28,606 bases of DNA from Bacteriovoracaceae bacterium UBA6261 (GTDB taxonomy: Bacteria; Bdellovibrionota; Bacteriovoracia; Bacteriovoracales; Bacteriovoracaceae): NCBI GenBank assembly GCA_002440825.1, contig DJVH01000047.1, forward strand, positions 44,807 to 73,412. Reading direction: 5' to 3'. The notes beneath the pieces are model-generated. The model ran no database searches, was not told the origin of the DNA, and was given only the letters and a program-made list of their open reading frames with translations. Positions 9,266 to 17,256 of this stretch are shown one piece after another (the stretch's first letter is position 1; each line of letters opens with the position of its first letter). The translations under genes and the position numbers were made by a program.

Positions 9266-9893
9266 TGGTGATAAACTCTTGAATGTTTTTTTCGAGCTGG
9301 GCTAAATCTGAAGTATTTTCAATGATGAAGTCGGAAAGCTTTCTTTTTTCTTCAATGTCGAGCTGATTTCCAAGAATATTTTCGGCCAGCTCCCTGGAAG
9401 AATGATCTCTCGCCATCAACCTGTGAATCTGAACTTCTCGGGGAGCATAAACGCAAACCGAAGCATCGACTTGAAGATGAAGTTGTTTTTCAAACAACAA
9501 AGGGACATCGTAAATAATCACTGAAGGTTTATCAAACAAACTGAAAGCTTCTGTGAATACTTGAGGAAGATGAGAATAGATGAATCCTTCAACCAGTGTG
9601 CGGGCATCCGGATTGGAAAAAACAATTTCGCGAAGTTTTTTAAAATCAATCGCGCCGCTTGCGACGACAGCAGGAAAATGATGGCGGATAAATTCCACGG
9701 TCTCAGGCTTTTGATAAACAGTTTTGACATTTGCATCGGCGTCTATAACGGGCAAGCCGTGTTTTCTCAAAAGAGCGGCCACTGTACTTTTCCCGGTGCC
9801 AATGCCGCCGGTGAGGCCGATGATAGGAACAGGAATATTGTACAGGCGCTTGTCGGCGCTCAGCTTGACCAGATTATTTTTGAGCTTTTTCAT
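9249..9893 (-). CDS. coaE: Dephospho-CoA kinase
   Basis: CoaE phosphorylates dephospho-CoA, the last step of coenzyme A synthesis. The P-loop GLTGGIGTGKST is intact and followed by the family pattern VIDADANVKTVYQ. Further on, VIIYDVPLLFEKQLHLQVDASVCVYAPREVQIHRLMARD matches the conserved DVPLLfE block and the lid region. I chose the ATG at 9891-9893, with a CAGG eight bases upstream, giving 214 residues. An in-frame ATG at 9920 would add nine residues and lengthen the overlap with mazG. Either start leaves a 20-30 residue extension before the P-loop, longer than in most CoaE proteins. It overlaps mazG by 20 bases upstream and the GNAT gene by 17 bases downstream. Confidence 0.92.
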   Translation of the reverse strand: MKKLKNNLVKLSADKRLYNIPVPIIGLTGGIGTGKSTVAALLRKHGLPVIDADANVKTVYQKPETVEFIRHHFPAVVASGAIDFKKLREIVFSNPDARTLVEGFIYSHLPQVFTEAFSLFDKPSVIIYDVPLLFEKQLHLQVDASVCVYAPREVQIHRLMARDHSSRELAENILGNQLDIEEKRKLSDFIIENTSDLAQLEKNIQEFITNVFEA

Positions 9894-10686
9894 TTCGTTT
9901 TGCCTGATTCCAGTAAACATCCATCTGTTCCTGATTCATGCTTTCCAGCTGCACACCTTTGGCCAGCATTAAATCTTCCATGGCGTGAAAACGGCGAAGG
10001 AATTTTTTATTGGCAAAGCGTAGAGCATCATGAGGATCAATATCCAGATGGCGCGCGAGCTGGGCCACAGAAAAAAGCAAATCGCCCATTTCTTCGAAAA
10101 CAGCAGCTTTATTGAGTTCGCGGTTAGGCGCCAGTTCTTCTTTGAGTTCCTGCCATTCTTCCTCAACTTTGTACGCTACCTGTGAGTAATCATCCCAGTC
10201 GAATTTCAAATCATTGGTTTTCTTTCCGATTTTTACTGCGGCCATCAAAGGCGGAGCGTTTAAGGCAGAAGCAGTGATGCGATGGTGCGTTTTCTCGCTG
10301 TCTTCGCGTGCTTTTTCTTCTTTTTTTATCAGTTCCCAGTTGATGAGGACTTGTTCCGGCGAAAGCGAAGTATCCTTGTTTTCAAAAACGTGCGGATGGC
10401 GACGAATAAGTTTTTCAGCTAGTTTTGCTGAAACGGACTCTATATCAAATTGACCTTTTTCAGAGGCCATATGAGAGTGAAGTAGGACCTGCAGAAGAAC
10501 GTCGCCGATTTCTTCTTCCATTTTTTTGGGATCTTTTTCTTCGACGGCTTCAACGAACTCATAAGACTCTTCAAGCAAATACTTGAGCAGAGACTCGTGG
10601 GTTTGCTTCAAATCCCAGGGACAACCAGTCACTGGTGTTCTTAATTCATTGATGACATCTTTTAGTTTTTCAAAATTACTTTTCAT
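9874..10686 (-). CDS. mazG: Nucleoside triphosphate pyrophosphohydrolase MazG
   Basis: MazG hydrolyses NTPs and dNTPs to the monophosphate and pyrophosphate, which cleans the nucleotide pool and can lower (p)ppGpp. Two tandem MazG domains are seen. The first has GCPWDLKQTHESLLKYLLEE, then EESYEFVEA and EEIGDVLLQ, which supply the EExxE and ExxD metal-binding motifs. The second has KVEEEWQELKEEL and EEMGDLLFSVAQLARHLDIDPHDALR. The length of 270 residues fits the full two-domain enzyme. AAGG six bases before the ATG supports the start. The gene is first in the minus-strand operon and diverges from ybeY with only 17 bases between the two start codons. Confidence 0.95.
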   Translation of the reverse strand: MKSNFEKLKDVINELRTPVTGCPWDLKQTHESLLKYLLEESYEFVEAVEEKDPKKMEEEIGDVLLQVLLHSHMASEKGQFDIESVSAKLAEKLIRRHPHVFENKDTSLSPEQVLINWELIKKEEKAREDSEKTHHRITASALNAPPLMAAVKIGKKTNDLKFDWDDYSQVAYKVEEEWQELKEELAPNRELNKAAVFEEMGDLLFSVAQLARHLDIDPHDALRFANKKFLRRFHAMEDLMLAKGVQLESMNQEQMDVYWNQAKRNEKAQK

Positions 10687-10703
10687 GTGGTACCTTTTTA
10701 GGG

Positions 10704-11210
10704 ATGAAATTAAGCATAGCTCTAAATGATAGTGGAATAAAAAAGCAGCCTAGTAAAGACTCAGTAGAAGGAGTTCTGCCTTTAGTTGAAAAATCTTTTG
10801 AAGAGTTCCTGAAAAAGAACCCGCACTTCAAAGGTGTCAAAGAGGTGACTATAACGCTTACGCTTTGTGGAAAAGCGAAGATCAAAAAGCTGAACAAGGA
10901 CTATCGCGGGAAAGATTATGCGACAGATGTTCTTTCTTTTCCGGTCTATGAAAACCTGAGACCTGACAAAAAGAGCAGAGAGAAGGCGCTCCCTCAAATT
11001 GAATTGGGCGATCTTGTGATTTGCAGAGACGTGGCAAAATCTCAGGCTAAAGAGTTTGAGATCTCGTACGTTCAGGAAGTGATTCACCTTGCGAGTCACG
11101 GCTTTCTCCACCTGCTTGGGTTTGATCATGAAATCTCGCCCAAAGAAGAAAAGATCATGCAAGGATACGAAGACGAATTAGTGAAGAAAATTTATAAAAG
11201 GCTCAAATAA
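10704..11210 (+). CDS. ybeY: Endoribonuclease YbeY (rRNA maturation factor)
   Basis: YbeY is a zinc-dependent single-strand endoribonuclease involved in 16S rRNA 3'-end maturation and ribosome quality control. The zinc motif HGFLHLLGFDH (His132, His136, His142) is intact, and NKDYRGKDYATDVLSFPVYE is the conserved family block before it. The length of 168 residues is usual. The start shows an oddity: the only purine-rich stretch, AGGG at 10700-10703, touches the ATG directly, which is too close for a normal ribosome-binding site. The sequence after this ATG aligns well with YbeY N-termini, so I keep it. prfB begins two bases after the stop. Confidence 0.95.
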   Translation: MKLSIALNDSGIKKQPSKDSVEGVLPLVEKSFEEFLKKNPHFKGVKEVTITLTLCGKAKIKKLNKDYRGKDYATDVLSFPVYENLRPDKKSREKALPQIELGDLVICRDVAKSQAKEFEISYVQEVIHLASHGFLHLLGFDHEISPKEEKIMQGYEDELVKKIYKRLK

Positions 11211-11212
11211 CC

Positions 11213-12356
11213 ATGAATGAACAAATCCGCATTGAACTCAACGAGAAAAAACTCGATATAAAAAACTACACAGAGAAACTGGATCTTCTGCGGAGGTCGC
11301 TTTGAAATTGAAAAGAAGCAAAACCGCCTCGAAGAAATAAAGCGCATCGAGGGCATGGAAGGTTTCTGGGATGATTCCACCAATGCCGCCAAAATCCAGA
11401 AAGAAAAATCTGTCCTTGAAGAAATCGTCAATACCTACGTTCATTTAAAACAATTATACGATGATTTCGATGTTCTTCTTGAGTTTGCTACAACTGAAAA
11501 TGACGAGTCCAGCGCCGAAGAGGCCATTGGCGTTTATAAAAATTTCCTCTCTGAATTTCAGGCAGCTGAACAGAAAGTTCTCCTCTCAGGTGAAACGGAT
11601 CCGAACAATGCTATCGTTCAGGTCAATGCCGGGGCCGGTGGAACCGAGTCCTGTGACTGGGCCTATATGCTTTTGCGAATGATTATCCGCTGGGCGGAAT
11701 CAAAAAAATTCAAAGTGCAGGTTCTCGATACACAGGAAGGGGATTCAGCAGGAATTAAATCGGCCACCCTGACCATAACCGGCAACTACGCTTATGGTTT
11801 ATTGAAATCTGAGTCAGGTGTTCATCGCCTGGTCAGACTTTCTCCTTTTGATTCAGCAGGAAGAAGACACACGTCTTTTGCTTCGCTTTTCGTCTCACCC
11901 GAAATTGATGACACAATTGAAATTGATATTCAGGATAAAGATCTTCGCATTGACGTTTACCGCGCAGGCGGATCGGGCGGTCAGGGCGTCAACACAACTG
12001 ACTCTGCCGTGCGAATTACTCACTTGCCGACAAACATCGTCGTTGTTTGTCAGAACGAAAGATCCCAGCTGCAAAACAAAGCCCAGGCCATGAAAGTTCT
12101 TCGCTCACGTTTATATGAACTGGAAATGGATAAGAGACGCGCGAAGGAAGCAGAGTTAGAAGCAAACAAAAAAGATATCGCTTTTGGAGCTCAAATCCGA
12201 TCCTACGTTCTTCACCCCTACAAACTGGTCAAGGATCACCGCACAGACTTTGAATCGTCACAGGCAGAAAAAGTTCTCGAGGGCGACCTCGATGAATTCA
12301 TCGACGCTTATCTTCGCTGGCAGGTGGAAATGGCCACGCCGGAACATGAGTCATAA
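11213..12356 (+). CDS. prfB: Peptide chain release factor 2, with +1 programmed frameshift
   Basis: RF2 recognises UGA and UAA stop codons and releases the finished protein. Thirty codons run from the ATG at 11213 to an in-frame TGA at 11303-11305. A +1 slip on CTT moves the ribosome into the frame starting GAA at 11304, which runs to the TAA at 12354-12356, giving about 380 residues. The stop-recognition tripeptide SPF is in RLSPFDSAGRRHTSF, and the peptidyl-tRNA hydrolysis motif GGQ is in AGGSGGQGVNTTDSAVR. A naive call would start at the ATG at 11355 and lose the first 47 residues. The gene lies two bases after ybeY and six bases before the Lol-type permease gene. Confidence 0.95.
11292..11305 (+). 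promoter_or_regulatory. Programmed +1 frameshift site of prfB
   Basis: An internal Shine-Dalgarno GGAGG (11292-11296), a 3-base spacer TCG, the slippery CTT (11300-11302) and the stop TGA (11303-11305) form the known autoregulatory cassette. The Escherichia coli element has the same order and the same 3-base spacing. Low RF2 lets the ribosome pause at TGA and slip forward, which raises RF2 synthesis. The base after TGA is A here, while E. coli has C. Confidence 0.93.
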
Positions 12357-12362
12357 ACAACC

Positions 12363-13562
12363 ATGAAAAGCGCACGCTTTAAATTATTCCTCACTCTTTT
12401 TCTGGATACGCCGGGAACAATCAAATTTGCATCCGGAGTTCTTGCGGGTATGGCGTTTTCCATCGCCGTAATTTTATCGACATTGGGAATGATGGATGGC
12501 TTCGACCGCGCTTTAAAATCAGGTCTGAAAAAATCCACTGGTGAAATTGTGATGAATTCCCGCACGGGAAATTTTTTTAAATTTACACCGGAACTCGAAG
12601 AAAAATTTAAAACCCAGCATATCGATCACTATGCACCACTGGTTCAATCTGAAAGTTTTCTCATTTTCAATGATGAAAGCAGGGGAGTTCTTGTTCGTGG
12701 CGTGGATGATTCTTATTCGGAAGTCGTTCAGCTTCCTCTTCAGTTTAAGGATGATGAAGTGGCGATTGGGTCTGAAATCGCGCGCCTTCACAATATCAAA
12801 ATCGGTGATGAAATCGTGCTGACTTTTGCTCGCGGAAATGCCGGTGTGAAATCGATGCCAAGCCTGGAGAGATTTAAAGTCTCCCGCATTATCACACATG
12901 GTGTTTATCAAAAAGATTCCCGCATCGTTTACTTAAAATTGGCGAAACTGCAGCAAGTTCTTGCCCTGGGAAATCATATCAACATGATTTCGATGAATCT
13001 TCCTGACAACAATAGTAAAAATGATCTGGAAAAAATTGAAAACGCGCTTCCGGGTTTGCGCTCCATTTTTGGAAATGATTTCTATTTTAAACCTTACTGG
13101 AAGGAATTTTCTTCGCTGATTGAAGCAGTGAAAGTTGAAAAAATCATGATCAGTCTGATTCTTCAGATGGTGGTTGTCATTTCCATCTTCAATATCCTGG
13201 CATTCATTATTTTCATCAATGAGAAAAAATCCAAAGAGCTTTTTCTCTTCAAAGCACTGGGACTTTCAAAAAAGGCCATGGCCGATCTCTGGATGCAACT
13301 TGTGCTTTTGATGTGGGGCCTCTCTTGTCTTTTATCCATGGTCTTCGTGCAGATTTTTAAATTTCTTCTTCTGCATCTGTCGCTTTTTGAATTGCCATCG
13401 GAAATTTACTACATGCCTCGCATTGAGCTCTATTTGACAGCAAAAGATTACGCTTTTGTATTTGCTCTGGCGCTCGTATGGATTTTGTTGATTACTTATT
13501 ATCTCCTGCGAAGATTGAAACAAAAAAGTTTGCTGGAAGGATTGCGACAGGAATTTGCTTAA
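12363..13562 (+). CDS. LolC/LolE-type lipoprotein-releasing ABC permease
   Basis: In Gram-negative bacteria the LolCDE complex pulls mature lipoproteins out of the inner membrane and hands them to LolA. This 399-residue protein has the FtsX/LolCE layout: a membrane segment near residues 22-45, a large periplasmic domain (about 45-260), then three membrane segments (about 263-285, 310-340 and 364-388). The first periplasmic stretch, MMDGFDRALKSGLKKSTGEIVM, resembles that of LolC and LolE. The length is normal. Only one permease gene lies next to lolD, so it may act as a homodimer (as LolF-type systems do) or pair with a second permease elsewhere. It starts six bases after prfB. Confidence 0.85.
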   Translation: MKSARFKLFLTLFLDTPGTIKFASGVLAGMAFSIAVILSTLGMMDGFDRALKSGLKKSTGEIVMNSRTGNFFKFTPELEEKFKTQHIDHYAPLVQSESFLIFNDESRGVLVRGVDDSYSEVVQLPLQFKDDEVAIGSEIARLHNIKIGDEIVLTFARGNAGVKSMPSLERFKVSRIITHGVYQKDSRIVYLKLAKLQQVLALGNHINMISMNLPDNNSKNDLEKIENALPGLRSIFGNDFYFKPYWKEFSSLIEAVKVEKIMISLILQMVVVISIFNILAFIIFINEKKSKELFLFKALGLSKKAMADLWMQLVLLMWGLSCLLSMVFVQIFKFLLLHLSLFELPSEIYYMPRIELYLTAKDYAFVFALALVWILLITYYLLRRLKQKSLLEGLRQEFA

Positions 13563-13571
13563 GGACACTTT

Positions 13572-14240
13572 ATGAGCATCATTATCAGACTTGAAAACGT
13601 CAAAAAATTTTATAATCAGTCCCGCGCAGTCAATGGCGTGACCCTTTCCATGAACGAAGGCGAAGAGTATCTGATTCGCGGGGCGAGCGGTTCTGGAAAA
13701 TCAACTTTGCTTTATCTTCTCGGCGGTCTCGATCGGCCGACGGAAGGCGATGTTGTAGTCAATCAAAAAAATCTGGCAGCTCTCAATGATGAAGAGCTGG
13801 CGCTTTATCGCAACCGCTATGTCGGGTTTGTGTTTCAATTTCACTTTCTTCTTCCGTCCATGAATTGTCTGGATAATCTTTTATTGCCCGCTCGACTGGC
13901 CGGTTTTTCAGCAAGCGAAACGGAAGACGTCAAAGAGCGCGTGCTGAAATTGGCGGAGAATCTTCAAGTCACTCATTGTCTCTCGAAATATCCTTTTGAA
14001 TTATCCGGGGGCGAGCAACAAAGAATTAATATTATCCGCGCTCTTTCCCTCAAGCCAAAGCTTCTTCTTTGCGATGAGCCAACCGGAAATCTTGATTCGG
14101 AGAACTCAAATAAAGTCATCCAGCTTCTTCGCACTCTTTCAAAGGAATTTCACTCAACCCTGGTTGTCGTCACACACGATCCGATTATCGCCGAGAGCTT
14201 CAGCAATCAATTCTTAATGAAAGACGGCAAACTGGCGTAA
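13572..14240 (+). CDS. lolD: LolD-type ABC transporter ATPase
   Basis: This is the ATP-binding subunit that powers the neighbouring permease. Walker A is GASGSGKST, the Q-loop follows in VFQFHFLLPSMNCLDNLLLPA, the signature is LSGGEQQR, Walker B is LLLCDEPTGNLD, and the H-loop His is in VVVTHD. The length of 222 residues and the QFHFLLP stretch match the MacB/LolD subfamily. AAGGA lies before the ATG, and the gene starts nine bases after the permease. It could serve another FtsX-type permease, but the context (bamA and several lipoproteins) favours lipoprotein release. Confidence 0.88.
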   Translation: MSIIIRLENVKKFYNQSRAVNGVTLSMNEGEEYLIRGASGSGKSTLLYLLGGLDRPTEGDVVVNQKNLAALNDEELALYRNRYVGFVFQFHFLLPSMNCLDNLLLPARLAGFSASETEDVKERVLKLAENLQVTHCLSKYPFELSGGEQQRINIIRALSLKPKLLLCDEPTGNLDSENSNKVIQLLRTLSKEFHSTLVVVTHDPIIAESFSNQFLMKDGKLA

Positions 14241-14292
14241 GTGGCATGGCGCATGGTCAAACCTAGAAATTTCTTTGCACTTCGTAATGTTC

Positions 14293-14321
14293 TTGCTACT
14301 TTTTAATACCTTAGTTATTTC
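14293..14321 (+). promoter_or_regulatory. Possible promoter upstream of bamA
   Basis: The 99-base gap between lolD and bamA is the largest in the first half of the plus-strand array. TTGCTA (14293-14298) and TATTTC (14316-14321) are separated by 17 bases and could be weak -35 and -10 boxes of a housekeeping promoter. The match is poor, so this is a suggestion only. Confidence 0.22.
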
Positions 14322-14339
14322 ATCCACTGATGGAGATTT

Positions 14340-16622
14340 ATGTCTCTGAGATTGATCTCGACTTTTTTTTTCGTAATTCTGTTTTGCCAGAATCTTTTCG
14401 CAGCAGAAGATTTAGGGCCGAGAGTAGATCTCTTTAAGATCGATCAGATTCAATTGATCGGTCTGAAAAAAGTAGAGAAGGAAGCGGTTTTAGAACGTCT
14501 CGGCTCAAAGCCGGAGATGATGATTGATAATTATCTCCTCAAAAAAGATCTCGAAAAAATTTATTCCATGAAGTACTTTGACGAAGTCGAAGCTCATCAT
14601 GACATTGTGAACGGCAAAAACACACTCATTTTCAAGATGAAGGAAAAGCCGATCATCACCAAAATTTCATTCGAAGGAAATGACGGTCTGTCGGACGACG
14701 ATCTGAAGGGACAGGTAAAAACCAAAGTTTTTTCCATTCTTGATTCAACGTCCATCAAAAATGATGTTCAGGGTTTATTAAAGCACTACGAAGAAAAAGG
14801 TTACTTCCTGGCTTCAGTAGACACTGAATTAAAAAAGCTCAACGAAGAAAATATCGAACTTATTTTTCATGTCAAAGAATTTGATAAAGTCAAAGTGAAG
14901 AAGATCAACTTCCTCGGCAATATCGCGTTTAAAGACGACGAATTAAAAAGCATATTGCAGACACAAGAAGACAGTTTATTTTCTTTCCTGTCGGGATCAG
15001 GAAACTTTAAAGAAATCAATTTTCAGAACGACATTGAGCGACTGAAGTATTTTTACCGCATGAAAGGCTACCTGCAGATCAATGTGGGAACGCCGGAAAT
15101 CACAGTATCAGAAGACAAGAAATGGGTCTTTATTACGATGAAACTGACGGAAGGCCCGCAGTTTACAGTTAATAAAATTACTTTCCAGGGCGAAGTTCTG
15201 TTTCCTGAAACAGACATGAGAGAAAAACTCACGCTGAAAGAAAACGAAACGTACTCAGAAGACTCACTCAGAAAAGATATTCAGCTCCTCACAGAAATGT
15301 ACCAGGATGAAGGGTACGCGTTTGCCAACGTTATCCGAAACCTGAACGTAGTTCCAGGTGAGAATAAAGTTGATGTAGAGTTCTCATTCGAAAAAGGGAA
15401 GATTGCTTACTTCGGTCGTTTCAGAGTCAAAGGAAACTCGAAGTCCCGCGATAAAGTTATCCGCCGCGAGCTTCTCATTCGCGAAGGTCAGAAATTCAAC
15501 GGAACCGCTCTTCGCCAGTCGAAAGAAAACGTTCAGCGCTTAGGTTTCTTTGAACCGGATTCCATTATCTTCAATACTGTTTCGCCAAAAGATAAAGAAG
15601 ATGTTCTCGATGTCGAAATTTCTGTCGAAGAAAAGAATACTGGACAGATTTCTCTCGGAGCTGGTTATTCAACGTCGACAGGATTCTTCTTCCAGTCGTC
15701 AGTGTCTCAATCAAACTTCCGCGGGATGGGACAGAACTTAACGTTCAGCTTGAACATCGCTCACACGTCAAAAACGTTCTCGATCGATTTCACTGAACCG
15801 TATTTCTTAGATACAAAATGGTCTCTTGGTGGAGGCGTGTTCGTTTCGAATGACGATACATCTGCTTCGTATACAGAGAAGAAAAAAGGGATGAATGTGA
15901 GAGTCGGTTACCCGATTTTCCAATACACAAACCTTTATACAACTTACAAACTTGAAGACACGCAAATCAAAACTCTCGATGACCCGACGATTGACGTCAA
16001 CGTTGAAAACGGTCTCGCATCGTCAGTTCAAGGTTCGATCGTTCACGACAGAAGAGATGATCGTTCAGATGCCCGCAAAGGTCTTTTCCTCAGCTACTCA
16101 ACAGAGTACACGGGACTTGGCGGCGACAAGAAATGGTTAAAGAATGAAGCTGAAGCTCGTGGATTCTATCCTGTGTGGCAAGATCTGATTTTCCGTTCGC
16201 GTTTCTACGCTGGAAGACTGGATGAAGTTAACGCAAGACCAATTCCACGCACAGAGAAGTTTACTCTAGGTGGATCGAGAAACCTTCGCGGTTATGCTTA
16301 TGAAGCTGTCGGTCCAAAACGCACAGTGACGAACACTGCTGGCCAGAAACTGACTTTTAATGCCGGTGGTATTTTCTCGGCATTTACCAACCTGGAATTC
16401 CAGCACCCGCTTTCACGTGAAGCTGGTCTGAAATGGGTTGTCTTCTTTGACGCTGGTCACGCAGGAACTCTGGATAAGGTGCGCGTGTACACGGATTACG
16501 GTTTTGGATTCCGTTGGTTCTCACCGATCGGGACATTACGTTTTGAATTCGGTTATCCTCTGACAGGCGAATATAAAAATCAGGGTTCTCAATTCCATTT
16601 TGATATAGGACAATTATTTTAA
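14340..16622 (+). CDS. bamA: Outer membrane protein assembly factor BamA
   Basis: BamA is the central barrel of the machine that folds and inserts outer-membrane proteins. A signal peptide (about residues 1-21, ending NLFA) is followed by POTRA domains in the periplasm, with repeats of the type KVKKINFLGNIAFKDDEL and NKITFQGEVLFPETDM; about five fit the length. The C-terminal half (from about residue 430) is the 16-stranded barrel. It has the conserved LRGY in GGSRNLRGYAYE, equivalent to the VRGF loop-6 motif, and ends in Phe, as barrel substrates do. GGAG lies upstream of the start. At 760 residues it is a little shorter than the E. coli protein (about 810). Skp follows directly, the classic order. 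Confidence 0.96.
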   Translation: MSLRLISTFFFVILFCQNLFAAEDLGPRVDLFKIDQIQLIGLKKVEKEAVLERLGSKPEMMIDNYLLKKDLEKIYSMKYFDEVEAHHDIVNGKNTLIFKMKEKPIITKISFEGNDGLSDDDLKGQVKTKVFSILDSTSIKNDVQGLLKHYEEKGYFLASVDTELKKLNEENIELIFHVKEFDKVKVKKINFLGNIAFKDDELKSILQTQEDSLFSFLSGSGNFKEINFQNDIERLKYFYRMKGYLQINVGTPEITVSEDKKWVFITMKLTEGPQFTVNKITFQGEVLFPETDMREKLTLKENETYSEDSLRKDIQLLTEMYQDEGYAFANVIRNLNVVPGENKVDVEFSFEKGKIAYFGRFRVKGNSKSRDKVIRRELLIREGQKFNGTALRQSKENVQRLGFFEPDSIIFNTVSPKDKEDVLDVEISVEEKNTGQISLGAGYSTSTGFFFQSSVSQSNFRGMGQNLTFSLNIAHTSKTFSIDFTEPYFLDTKWSLGGGVFVSNDDTSASYTEKKKGMNVRVGYPIFQYTNLYTTYKLEDTQIKTLDDPTIDVNVENGLASSVQGSIVHDRRDDRSDARKGLFLSYSTEYTGLGGDKKWLKNEAEARGFYPVWQDLIFRSRFYAGRLDEVNARPIPRTEKFTLGGSRNLRGYAYEAVGPKRTVTNTAGQKLTFNAGGIFSAFTNLEFQHPLSREAGLKWVVFFDAGHAGTLDKVRVYTDYGFGFRWFSPIGTLRFEFGYPLTGEYKNQGSQFHFDIGQLF

Positions 16623-16650
16623 GATTTAAATCCATAAAGGGAGACGTTTC

Positions 16651-17160
16651 ATGAAATCTTTAATCGCTGTAGTTGCATCACTGATGATCACAGGCTCAGC
16701 ATTTGCTAAAGTTCTTGTTGGTAAAGTTGATGTTCAAAAAGTACTTATTTCAGTTAATCAAGGACAGGCCGTTCGCGATCAATTGAAAAAATCTTTCGAC
16801 GATAAACAAAAAGTTTTGAAAGATGAAGAAGATAAAATCAGAAAAATGCAGGACGACTACCAAAAGAAAGCGTCTGTTTTAAACGATAAAGAAAAAGGCA
16901 AAAAAGAAAGAGAGATCCAGGAAAAAATCGTAGCGATCCAACAGAAAACTGCTGGCTACCAAAAAGACATCCAGGATATGGAGCAAAAACTTAAAACTCC
17001 AATTCTTGAAAAAGTAAAAGCAGTTGTTGATGAAGTCGCAAAATCAGCAGACGTTGATCTTGTATACGAAGCTGCTACAGCACCGATCCTTTTTGCAAAA
17101 GAAGAGAAAGATCTTACTGACGAAGTCATCAAAACGTACAATAAGAAATTTCCTAAATAG
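16651..17160 (+). CDS. skp: Periplasmic chaperone Skp/OmpH
   Basis: Skp is a jellyfish-shaped trimer that holds unfolded outer-membrane proteins in the periplasm. The protein has a signal peptide (residues 1-19, ending SAFA) and a short beta segment, KVLVGKVDVQKVLISVNQG. A long, charged, Lys-rich coiled coil follows (about residues 45-125), then a return segment, ADVDLVYEAATAPILFAKEEKDLTDEVIKTYNK, which is typical of the family C-terminus. The 169-residue length is usual. GGGAG before the ATG gives a good ribosome-binding site. It lies 28 bases after bamA and is followed by a strong hairpin. Confidence 0.92.
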   Translation: MKSLIAVVASLMITGSAFAKVLVGKVDVQKVLISVNQGQAVRDQLKKSFDDKQKVLKDEEDKIRKMQDDYQKKASVLNDKEKGKKEREIQEKIVAIQQKTAGYQKDIQDMEQKLKTPILEKVKAVVDEVAKSADVDLVYEAATAPILFAKEEKDLTDEVIKTYNKKFPK

Positions 17161-17187
17161 AACTTAAAAAAATACTTTTAAATAAAA

Positions 17188-17223
17188 AAGGACCCGGTGA
17201 GACGATAAGACTCCCGGGTCCTT
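17188..17223. terminator. Strong hairpin between skp and lpxD
   Basis: AAGGACCCGG (17188-17197) and CCGGGTCCTT (17214-17223) form a perfect 10-bp stem, extended inside by GAG/CTC after one bulged T, with a 9-base loop. On the plus strand only a broken T-run follows (TTCAATGTTTT). On the minus strand the stem runs straight into TTTTTTATTT. So it looks like a good terminator for minus-strand transcription and a weaker, leaky one or an mRNA-stability hairpin for skp. Confidence 0.75.
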
Positions 17224-17256
17224 CAATGTTTTAAGGGGACCTCCAAAGGATATAAC

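Noticed and set aside
9561..10115. 184-codon plus-strand frame over coaE and mazG
   Set aside because: It lies antisense to two clearly recognised genes and shows no family motif or sensible start signal.
11355..12356. ATG 11355 as the start of prfB
   Set aside because: It cuts off the RF2 N-terminus; the frameshift site at 11292-11305 explains the upstream part.
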